This document shows, one piece after another, positions 51,080 through 58,132 of a stretch of DNA of 64,000 nucleotides. Under the pieces are notes generated by a model. The model was given only the letters and a program-made list of their open reading frames with translations. It had not been told where the DNA came from and made no database searches. A program made the position numbers and the translations under genes. Source of the stretch: Clostridia bacterium (lineage in GTDB: Bacteria; Bacillota; Clostridia; Lachnospirales; Bianqueaceae); NCBI GenBank assembly GCA_900764045.1, contig CAAFMN010000024.1, forward strand, positions 124,001-188,000. Direction: 5' to 3'. The first letter of the stretch is position 1. Each line of letters starts with the position of its first letter.

Positions 51080-52242
51080 AAGAGATTTATTTGGATAACG
51101 GTGCGACAACCCGGCCCTCGGAGAGAGTAGTCGCCAAGATGACTCAGGTCCTGACGGAAGCTTATGGCAACCCGTCTTCTTTGCACCGAAAGGGACAGCA
51201 GGCCGAGAAATACGTAGAAGAGGCGCGCAGGACAATCGCGCAATATTTGGGAGTGGACCCGGTGACGTTGTATTTTACTTCGGGAGGAACAGAATGCAGT
51301 AATACGGCGATTCTGGGAGCCGCTCAGAAAAACGCGCGGCGGGGACGGCATATTCTGACGGTGCGTGGTGAGCATCCGGCGACCATGGAGCCGCTGAAGC
51401 TCCTGACAGAACAGGGCTATGAGGTAGAGTATGTGGAAAATGACGCTTCCGGCCGGATTGTACTGGAGGATCTTAAGAAAAAGCTGCGTGACGATACCGT
51501 TCTCGTAACCTGTCTGCATGTCAATAATGAGACAGGGGTGATTCAGCCGGTAGAAGAGATGGGGGCAATCATTAAGGCCAAGAGTCCGGAGATTTTATTC
51601 CATGTGGACACAGTACAGAGTTTTGCCAAGCTTCCTGTACATCCCATTGCGTGGCAGGCGGATTTTCTAAGCTCCAGTGCCCACAAGTTCCATGGTCCAA
51701 AGGGGGTCGGCTGCCTGTATGTGCGCAGAGGCTTGACGATTCGTCCCTTGATTCGGGGAGGCGGCCAAGAGAAAAAGTTCCGCTCGGGGACGGAGAATGT
51801 TCCTGGAATCGCGGGAATGGGAGAAGCGGTTCAGGAAGCGGTAGAAGCCCTTGCAGAGCACGAGGCATATGTACGCGCGTTGAAGATGCGGCTGTACGAA
51901 GGGATCCTGCGGGAGATTCCGGAGACATCCGTGAACGGCCCGACACCGGAAGAGGGAGCGGCACATGTTTTAAATATGCGGTTTTTCAATGTTCGTTCGG
52001 AAGTCCTCTTGCATAGTCTTGAAGAATATGGTATATTTATTTCTTCAGGGTCTGCCTGCGCATCCAACAAACCGGAAGAAAAGAGTCCGGCTCTGTCTGC
52101 TCTGGGATATGGGAGAGAAGAGATGGATCAGTCGGTTCGATTCAGTTTCAGTCGCTATAATACGCCGGAAGAAATGGACGAGACCATAGAAGCGCTTAAG
52201 AAGGTGGTTCCTATGCTGCGCAGATATGTGCGCAGAAAATGA
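51076..52242 (+). CDS. Cysteine desulfurase (IscS/NifS-like)
   Basis: A PLP enzyme that moves sulfur from cysteine to a persulfide for tRNA thiolation or cluster assembly. The PLP Lys lies in SSAHKFHGPKGVG, the substrate region in YLDNGATTRPS, and the catalytic Cys in SSGSACASNKPEEKSPAL. The length is 388 residues. ATG 51076 follows GGAGGAAGC. Its partner thiI follows after 16 bases, which suggests that this desulfurase serves 4-thiouridine formation. Confidence 0.95.
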   Translation: MKEIYLDNGATTRPSERVVAKMTQVLTEAYGNPSSLHRKGQQAEKYVEEARRTIAQYLGVDPVTLYFTSGGTECSNTAILGAAQKNARRGRHILTVRGEHPATMEPLKLLTEQGYEVEYVENDASGRIVLEDLKKKLRDDTVLVTCLHVNNETGVIQPVEEMGAIIKAKSPEILFHVDTVQSFAKLPVHPIAWQADFLSSSAHKFHGPKGVGCLYVRRGLTIRPLIRGGGQEKKFRSGTENVPGIAGMGEAVQEAVEALAEHEAYVRALKMRLYEGILREIPETSVNGPTPEEGAAHVLNMRFFNVRSEVLLHSLEEYGIFISSGSACASNKPEEKSPALSALGYGREEMDQSVRFSFSRYNTPEEMDETIEALKKVVPMLRRYVRRK

Positions 52243-52258
52243 CAGAAGGAGAAGGCTC

Positions 52259-53467
52259 ATGTATAATGGTTTGCTGGTAAAATACGGCGAGATTGCGATC
52301 AAGGGCAATAACCGCCATCAGTTTGAGAACTTGCTGATTCATAATATCAAAGAGAAATTGGCTCAATATGGTACCTACAAGGTAAGCAAGGAGCAGGGAA
52401 GGCTCCTTATTGAGCCGGAGAGCGGCGCTTCCGTGGAAGAGATTATTGCACCTTTGCAGAAGGTGTTCGGTATTATCGGACTCTGCCCGGCCAGTGTTTT
52501 TACGGACAATAGTCTGGAATCCATCTGTGCGCATACGGTAGCGCATTTGAAGGAAGTTTACGGAGAGAATGCGCCGCGGATGACGTTTAAGGTGGAGGGA
52601 CGGCGTGCCGATAAGAAATATCCGCTGAACAGCCTCCAGATCGCGGCAGAGGTAGGAGGCAAGGTGCTGGAAGCTTTCCCGGAATGGAAGGTGGATCTGC
52701 ATCATCCGCAGGTCGTAATATGGACAGAGCTGCGGAACCGAGTATATGTGTTTTCTAAAATTATTCCCGGCGTGGGCGGAATGCCGGTATCTTCCAGTAA
52801 TAAGGCGGCGCTGCTTTTATCCGGCGGCATCGATTCTCCGGTGGCGGGCTGGATGATTGCCAAGCGCGGCGTAGAGCTGTGCGCCGTGTATTTTCACGCA
52901 CATCCGTACACAACGGATCGCGCCAAGGATAAGGTAATCGAGCTTGCCAGAAGAGTCAGTGAGTATTCCGGAAGGATTCGGCTGTATATCGTGCCCTTTA
53001 CGGATATCCAGCTTGATATCTATGATCAGTGTCCGCAGGATCAGCTGACCATTATCATGCGCAGGATCATGATGCGTGTGGCGGAAAAGATCGCGGAAAA
53101 AGAAGGCGCGATTGCGCTTGTGACCGGTGAGAATCTGGGACAGGTGGCCAGTCAGACGCTGCAGAGCCTGTACTGCACCAATGAGGTCTGCACTATGCCT
53201 GTTTTCCGTCCTCTGATTGGATTTGACAAGCAGGAGATTATTGAGATTGCGCAGAGGATCGATACCTATGAGACATCTATTTTGCCTTATGAGGATTGCT
53301 GCACGATTTTTGTCGCGAAGCATCCGGAGACCAAGCCCAAGCTTTCCAATATTGTCAAGAGTGAAGAGCATCTGACGGATATCGAGAACGCGATCCAGAA
53401 GGCAGTTGATGAGAGTGAGATTGTAAAGCTGAATCTGGGCAAAGTTGTAAAAGGAGAAGAAGCATGA
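52259..53467 (+). CDS. thiI: tRNA 4-thiouridine synthetase ThiI
   Basis: It activates U8 of tRNA with ATP and receives sulfur from the desulfurase. The N-terminal ferredoxin-like and THUMP domains (about residues 1-165) and a PP-loop ATPase (LLSGGIDSPVAGWM) are clear. The product ends at 402 residues without the rhodanese domain of the E. coli protein, as is usual in Firmicutes. ATG 52259 is placed after AAGGAGAAGG. The stop overlaps the ABC-F start. Confidence 0.96.
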   Translation: MYNGLLVKYGEIAIKGNNRHQFENLLIHNIKEKLAQYGTYKVSKEQGRLLIEPESGASVEEIIAPLQKVFGIIGLCPASVFTDNSLESICAHTVAHLKEVYGENAPRMTFKVEGRRADKKYPLNSLQIAAEVGGKVLEAFPEWKVDLHHPQVVIWTELRNRVYVFSKIIPGVGGMPVSSSNKAALLLSGGIDSPVAGWMIAKRGVELCAVYFHAHPYTTDRAKDKVIELARRVSEYSGRIRLYIVPFTDIQLDIYDQCPQDQLTIIMRRIMMRVAEKIAEKEGAIALVTGENLGQVASQTLQSLYCTNEVCTMPVFRPLIGFDKQEIIEIAQRIDTYETSILPYEDCCTIFVAKHPETKPKLSNIVKSEEHLTDIENAIQKAVDESEIVKLNLGKVVKGEEA

Positions 53468-55059
53468 TTACAGTAACCGATGTGAGTCTGCAATATGGCG
53501 GCCAGAAGCTGTTTTCGGATGTAAATCTGAAGTTTACGGACGGCAATTGCTACGGAATTATCGGCGCAAACGGAGCGGGAAAATCTACCTTTTTGAAGAT
53601 TCTTTCGGGAGAGATCGATTATGCTTCAGGAGAAGTATTCATTACGCCGGGACAGAGAATGTCTATTTTGAAGCAGGATCATTTTGCGTATAATCAATTT
53701 ACGGTGCTGGACACGATTATCCAGGGCAACCCACGCCTGTATGAGATCATGCAGGAAAAAGACGCGTTGTATGCAAAACCGGATTTTTCAGAGGAAGACG
53801 GCTTACGGGCGTCAGAGCTGGAAGGGGAGTTTGCGGAGCTGAACGGCTGGGAGGCAGAGACGGAAGCGGGCAAGCTTTTGCAGGGACTGGGCATCGATCT
53901 GGACAAGCTGTATGCGACTGTAGAGAGTTTGAGTGACCGCGAGAAGGTTAAGGTCCTGTTGGCGCAGGCACTGTTCGGCAATCCAAATATTATTCTGCTC
54001 GATGAGCCGACCAACCATCTGGACGTCACTTCCGTTCATTGGCTGGAGGACTTTTTGATGGATTATGAAGGAACGGTCATTGTTGTGTCTCATGACCGCC
54101 ATTTCTTGAACAATGTGTGTACGCATATCGTAGACATCGATTATAATAAGATCCGTATGTATACGGGCAATTATGATTTCTGGTATGAGTCCAGTCAGCT
54201 GATGCAGCGGATGATTCGGGATCAGAACCGCAAAGCGGACGAGAAGATTCGGGAGCTGCAGAACTTTATTCAGAGGTTTTCTGCCAACAAGTCTAAGTCA
54301 AGGCAGGCGACTTCCAGAAAGAAATTAATAGAAAAGCTGACGGTAGAGGAGCTGCCGGCGTCGTCCAGACGGTATCCGTTTGTCGGATTTACCATGGATC
54401 GGGAAGTGGGTAAGGAAGTGCTGACCGTAGAAGGTCTGTCCAAGACCATCGACGGCGTCAAGGTGCTCAACAATGTCTCCTTCCGTATCGAGCGTACGGA
54501 TAAGGTAGCGTATGTAGGGGAAAATGAAAACAGCGCTACGGCTCTGTTCAAGATCCTGATGGGAGAGATGGAGCCGGATGAAGGAACCTTCAAGTGGGGC
54601 AACACGACTTCGCAGTCCTATTTTCCTAAGGACAATACGGAGTATTTTGCGGGATGCGACGAGGACCTGATCCGCTGGCTGCAGAAGTATTCTCAGGGGG
54701 ATATCACAGAGACGTATCTTAGAGGATTCTTGGGAAGAATGCTCTTTTCCGGGGACGAGGTGTACAAGAATGTACAGGTTCTGTCCGGAGGAGAAAAGGT
54801 GCGCTGCATGCTGGCGCGGATGATGCTGTACGGATCCAATGTATTGCTGTTGGATCAGCCGACCAACCATCTGGATCTGGAAGCGATTACAGCAGTCAAC
54901 AACGGTTTGTCGGAATTTAAGGGCGTCGTACTGCTGACAACGCATGATCATCAGATGATGGAGACGGTGGCAACGCGGATTATCGAATTTACACCGGAAG
55001 GCCTTGTGGATAAGCAGATGGGATACGAGGATTATCTGGCCTATAAAAATTTGATTTAA
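53464..55059 (+). CDS. ABC-F family ATPase with one degenerate ATP site
   Basis: A soluble twin ATPase of the YkpA/YbiT type, which act on ribosomes. Half one has a good Walker A (GANGAGKSTFLKIL) and Walker B (IILLDEPTNHLD), but its signature reads LSDREKVKVLL instead of LSGGQ. Half two has a good signature (LSGGEKVRCML), but its P-loop is GENENSATALFKIL, lacking the Lys, and its Walker B is LLLDQPTNHLD with Gln for the catalytic Glu. One composite site is therefore intact and the other is lost in every motif. The linker between halves is present (about residues 240-300). The length is 531 residues. It is the last gene before a terminator. Confidence 0.92.
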   Translation: MITVTDVSLQYGGQKLFSDVNLKFTDGNCYGIIGANGAGKSTFLKILSGEIDYASGEVFITPGQRMSILKQDHFAYNQFTVLDTIIQGNPRLYEIMQEKDALYAKPDFSEEDGLRASELEGEFAELNGWEAETEAGKLLQGLGIDLDKLYATVESLSDREKVKVLLAQALFGNPNIILLDEPTNHLDVTSVHWLEDFLMDYEGTVIVVSHDRHFLNNVCTHIVDIDYNKIRMYTGNYDFWYESSQLMQRMIRDQNRKADEKIRELQNFIQRFSANKSKSRQATSRKKLIEKLTVEELPASSRRYPFVGFTMDREVGKEVLTVEGLSKTIDGVKVLNNVSFRIERTDKVAYVGENENSATALFKILMGEMEPDEGTFKWGNTTSQSYFPKDNTEYFAGCDEDLIRWLQKYSQGDITETYLRGFLGRMLFSGDEVYKNVQVLSGGEKVRCMLARMMLYGSNVLLLDQPTNHLDLEAITAVNNGLSEFKGVVLLTTHDHQMMETVATRIIEFTPEGLVDKQMGYEDYLAYKNLI

Positions 55060-55099
55060 GGGCTTTTCTTTTAGGAAGAGTTGTGGTATCATAATTTAT

Positions 55100-55130
55100 A
55101 GCCCGGCTGACGGAATGCCGGGCTGTATAT
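55100..55130 (+). terminator. Terminator after the ABC-F gene
   Basis: AGCCCGGC and GCCGGGCT form an eight-pair stem with a nine-base loop, followed by a T/A-rich tail (GTATATTATA). The tail is weak, so some read-through into glnS is likely. TATCAT with an upstream TG near 55085 may be a glnS promoter element. Confidence 0.6.
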
Positions 55131-55161
55131 TATACAAGATGAAGAAAAGGAGGGGCATGTC

Positions 55162-56835
55162 GTGGAAGAAAACGAAAAGGGCATGGCACTGCCGGAGGCA
55201 GAGAATTTTATCGAACGCGAGATTAACAAAGATTTGTCGGAGGGCGTGTACAGCCAGGTTGTTACACGATTTCCTCCGGAACCGAATGGATATATGCATA
55301 TTGGTCATATCAAGGCAATCTGCATCGATTTTGGTACGGCAGTCAAGTATGGCGGCAGATGCAATCTGCGCTTTGATGATACCAATCCGACGAAGGAAGA
55401 TACAGAATATGTGGATTCTATTATGGAGGACATCCGTTGGATGGGATTCCAATGGGATCATCTGTTTTATGCATCCGAATATTATGATAAGCTGTATGAG
55501 TTTGCGGAGATCCTGATTCAGAAGGGGCTGGCGTATGTGGACGATCTGTCTCCCGAGGAGATGCGGGAGTATCGCGGAACGCTGACAGAGCCGGGTAAGG
55601 AGAGCCCATGGAGAAACCGCAGTGTGGAAGAGAACCTGGATCTGTTCCGTCGGATGAAGGCGGGAGAGTTCCCGGAAGGGTCTCATATTCTTCGAGCCAA
55701 GATCGATATGGCGTCTCCCAATATCAATATGCGTGACCCGGCGATGTACCGGATCAACTATGCCCATCACCATAGAACAGGAGATAAATGGTGCATCTAC
55801 CCGATGTACGATTTCGCTCATCCTCTGTCCGACGCGCTGGAGGGGATTACTCACTCTCTGTGTAGCTTTGAGTTCGAGGACCATCGCCCGCTGTACAACT
55901 GGTTTGTGGAGAAGGTAGGTGTATTTCCGCATCCGCCGCGTCAGATTGAATTCGCCAGAATGGAGATTACGAATATCGTCACCAGTAAGCGAAAGCTGCG
56001 CGCGTTGGTTGAAAACGGCGTAGTCAACGGCTGGGATGATCCGCGTATGCCTACTTTGGCGGGACTGCGTAAGCGCGGATATACACCGGAATCCATCAAA
56101 AGCTTTATCACTAGCACAGGTGTGGCGAAGGCGCGCGGCTCGGTGATCGATTATTCGTATCTGGAGCATTGCGTTCGTGAAGACCTGAAGCTTAAGAGTA
56201 AGCGTATTATGGGTGTGATTCATCCGCTGAAGGTCGTGATCACGAACTATCCGGAGGGACAGATCGAATTCTTCCAGATTGACAACAATCAGGAGAATCC
56301 GGAACTGGGCAAGCGTGAAGTACCGTTTGAACGGGAACTGTATATCGAGCAGGAGGATTTTATGGAGAATCCTGTCGGTAAATTCTTCCGTCTGGCGCCG
56401 GGGCACGAGGTACGGTTCATGGGCGCGTATTTTGTGACCTGCCAGGAAGTGATCAAGGATGAGGAAGGCAATATTCTGGAACTGCACTGCACCTATGATC
56501 CGGAGACACGGGGCGGAAACTGCGATACCCGTAAAGTAAAGGGAACGATTCATTGGGTAGCGGCATCGACGGCAGTTAAGGCCAAGGTACGTCTGTACAA
56601 TCACCTGTTTGTATATAACGAGGAGACCAAAGAGTACGATATCAATCCGGACTCTCTGGAGACCGTCGAGGAGGCCTACATCGAGCCATCCATCAAAGAA
56701 GCGGAAGCGGGAAGTCATTTCCAGTTTGTGCGCAACGGATACTTTATCGTAGATCCGAAGGAGTCCACACCAGAACAGTTGGTTGTGAACCGCACAGTCG
56801 CGTTGAAGAGTTCCTTCAAACCGATCGTTGGGTAA
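55162..56835 (+). CDS. glnS: Glutaminyl-tRNA synthetase
   Basis: It charges tRNA-Gln directly. The HIGH motif (PPEPNGYMHIGHIK), a KMSKS-like IVTSKRKLRAL, GVAKARGSVIDYSYLEHCVR and the two-lobed anticodon-binding beta-barrel (ending TVALKSSF) are present in 557 residues, so it is full length. The start is GTG 55162 behind AGGAGGGGC. Many Firmicutes lack this enzyme and use Glu-tRNA amidation, so its presence marks the lineage or an old transfer. It is followed by a strong terminator. Confidence 0.97.
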   Translation: MEENEKGMALPEAENFIEREINKDLSEGVYSQVVTRFPPEPNGYMHIGHIKAICIDFGTAVKYGGRCNLRFDDTNPTKEDTEYVDSIMEDIRWMGFQWDHLFYASEYYDKLYEFAEILIQKGLAYVDDLSPEEMREYRGTLTEPGKESPWRNRSVEENLDLFRRMKAGEFPEGSHILRAKIDMASPNINMRDPAMYRINYAHHHRTGDKWCIYPMYDFAHPLSDALEGITHSLCSFEFEDHRPLYNWFVEKVGVFPHPPRQIEFARMEITNIVTSKRKLRALVENGVVNGWDDPRMPTLAGLRKRGYTPESIKSFITSTGVAKARGSVIDYSYLEHCVREDLKLKSKRIMGVIHPLKVVITNYPEGQIEFFQIDNNQENPELGKREVPFERELYIEQEDFMENPVGKFFRLAPGHEVRFMGAYFVTCQEVIKDEEGNILELHCTYDPETRGGNCDTRKVKGTIHWVAASTAVKAKVRLYNHLFVYNEETKEYDINPDSLETVEEAYIEPSIKEAEAGSHFQFVRNGYFIVDPKESTPEQLVVNRTVALKSSFKPIVG

Positions 56836-56842
56836 GAGAATG

Positions 56843-56873
56843 GGGAGCCGTTTTTGCGGCTCCCTGGTTTTTT
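56843..56873 (+). terminator. glnS terminator
   Basis: GGGAGCCG, a short T-rich loop and CGGCTCCC are followed by TGG and a run of six T residues, just after the glnS stop. Confidence 0.92.
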
Positions 56874-56894
56874 ATAAAAAAGTCAAAAAAGGGG

Positions 56895-56923
56895 TTGACT
56901 TTTTAAGAGGTCTATGATAGAAT
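56895..56923 (+). promoter_or_regulatory. tRNA-Thr promoter
   Basis: TTGACT (56895-56900) and TAGAAT (56918-56923) are 17 bases apart, about 28 bases before the tRNA. Confidence 0.8.
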
Positions 56924-56951
56924 ATTATCCGTTGGCGCAAGACGCTGATAA

Positions 56952-57024
56952 GCTGCCTTGGCTCAGTTGGTAGAGCGTCGCCTTGGTAAGGCGGAGGTCG
57001 TCAGTTCAAATCTGATAGGCAGCT
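56952..57024 (+). tRNA. tRNA-Thr (anticodon GGT)
   Basis: A 73-base cloverleaf: acceptor stem GCTGCCT/AGGCAGC, D arm GCTC...GAGC, anticodon stem with loop TTGGTAA (anticodon GGT, codons ACC and ACT), T arm with TTCAAAT, discriminator T. CCA is not encoded. It is a single-gene unit with its own promoter and terminator. Confidence 0.95.
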
Positions 57025-57029
57025 TGATA

Positions 57030-57059
57030 AAAAGAGAAGTGATATCACTTCTCTTTTTT
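57030..57059 (+). terminator. tRNA-Thr terminator
   Basis: AAAGAGAAGTGATATCACTTCTCTTT is a perfect inverted repeat ending in a T run, six bases after the tRNA. Confidence 0.9.
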
Positions 57060-57065
57060 GCGTGT

Positions 57066-57092
57066 GAAAAAACCGCAGCCTTACAGCTGCGG
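57066..57092 (-). terminator. Terminator overlapping the serine hydrolase stop codon
   Basis: On the minus strand CCGCAGC and GCTGCGG form a stem whose loop contains the TAA stop of the hydrolase gene, followed by six T residues. Stop codon and terminator are merged into one element. Confidence 0.8.
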
Positions 57093-57956
57093 ATAGATCT
57101 CTTCAAAGATAGCACGGAGAAGACTGGCGGAGTCACGGCATTCTGCAGTGACAGTGATGACAGCATTCTTGTCGCGCAGGAGGATGACCGATTGACCGTA
57201 TTTACCGCTCGCACGGAAACTTCCCTCGGGACCGGCCCAAAACAGGTATCCATAGCCGCCGCTGGAATTCTCCACTTGCTTCGAGGTCGCGGCCTGCACC
57301 CATTCAGCGGGGATGAGCTGTTTTCCGTTCCAATTGCCGTTTTGCAGCAATAACTGACCGAACAGATGTAATTCATCGATCGTGAGGAAGAGGCCGCCGG
57401 CGCCAAAGGTCATGCCGTTCGGATCGGTTTCCCAGGTAGGCAGGGAGATTCCCATAGGCGCCAGCATACGGGGCATCAGATAATGGACAAGATCGCATCC
57501 GGCACGGCGCTGTACGAGAATTCCAGCAAGGTAGGGACCGACATTGTTATAGAGAAAATGTGTGCCGGGAGCGCAGGAAAAGGGCTGGCGCAGAGCAAGG
57601 CGTACCCAGTCGGGATCTTTATAGTAAGGTCGTTCGGCACCCATAAGAAAGGCTTTCTCCTGACCGAGACACATTGTGAGAAGATCACGTACTGTGGCGG
57701 CTCGCAGGGGATCAGAAATGTCCTCCGGCAGGTCCTCGGAAAAGGCGTCTATAAGCTTTTCGTCAAGTGAGAGTAAGCCTTCTTTTTGAGCGATTCCGAC
57801 AGCCATCGAAGTGAAGCTCTTGCTGGCAGAATAGATATTGCGGCGGCAGGAATCGTCCCAGAGGGTACGGACGAGCTGACGGCCGTTCTGAGAAACGATA
57901 ATACCCAGAGCACGCAGTGGTACGGCGCGTTTTTCAAATTCGGAAAGATGAATCAT
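57081..57956 (-). CDS. Serine hydrolase, beta-lactamase (class C-like) family
   Basis: A 291-residue cytosolic protein of the esterase/beta-lactamase superfamily. The SxxK nucleophile motif is in YSASKSFTSMAVG, the second motif in LYNNVGPYLAG (Y-x-N), and a late GKYGQ may stand for the K/H-x-G element. There is no signal peptide, so an intracellular esterase or D-amino-acid amidase is more likely than drug resistance. ATG 57956 has GGAGG eight bases upstream; a TTG at 57962 is too close to that site. The gene diverges from the CHAP protein. Confidence 0.85.
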   Translation of the reverse strand: MIHLSEFEKRAVPLRALGIIVSQNGRQLVRTLWDDSCRRNIYSASKSFTSMAVGIAQKEGLLSLDEKLIDAFSEDLPEDISDPLRAATVRDLLTMCLGQEKAFLMGAERPYYKDPDWVRLALRQPFSCAPGTHFLYNNVGPYLAGILVQRRAGCDLVHYLMPRMLAPMGISLPTWETDPNGMTFGAGGLFLTIDELHLFGQLLLQNGNWNGKQLIPAEWVQAATSKQVENSSGGYGYLFWAGPEGSFRASGKYGQSVILLRDKNAVITVTAECRDSASLLRAIFEEIYPQL

Positions 57957-58066
57957 GGTCAATACCTCCAGTTTTTTCTCATCATATCATAGGAAGCAGG
58001 AGAATGCAAGCACTTTCTAAAGGGCATGTCAAAAGTTACAAAAATATTGCGGATGTTAAAAAACAA

Positions 58067-58095
58067 TTGACAGAGAACGCGAAAAATGGTATATT
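58067..58095 (+). promoter_or_regulatory. Promoter of the CHAP wall hydrolase
   Basis: TTGACA (58067-58072), a 17-base spacer and TATATT (58090-58095), near consensus, 37 bases before the chosen ATG. Confidence 0.85.
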
Positions 58096-58132
58096 TTATC
58101 ATGAATTGCGTATAAGAAAGGTGAGTATAGCA

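Noticed and set aside
57081..57956. Beta-lactam resistance gene
   Set aside because: There is no signal peptide, and the motif layout fits general class C-like esterases; resistance cannot be claimed.
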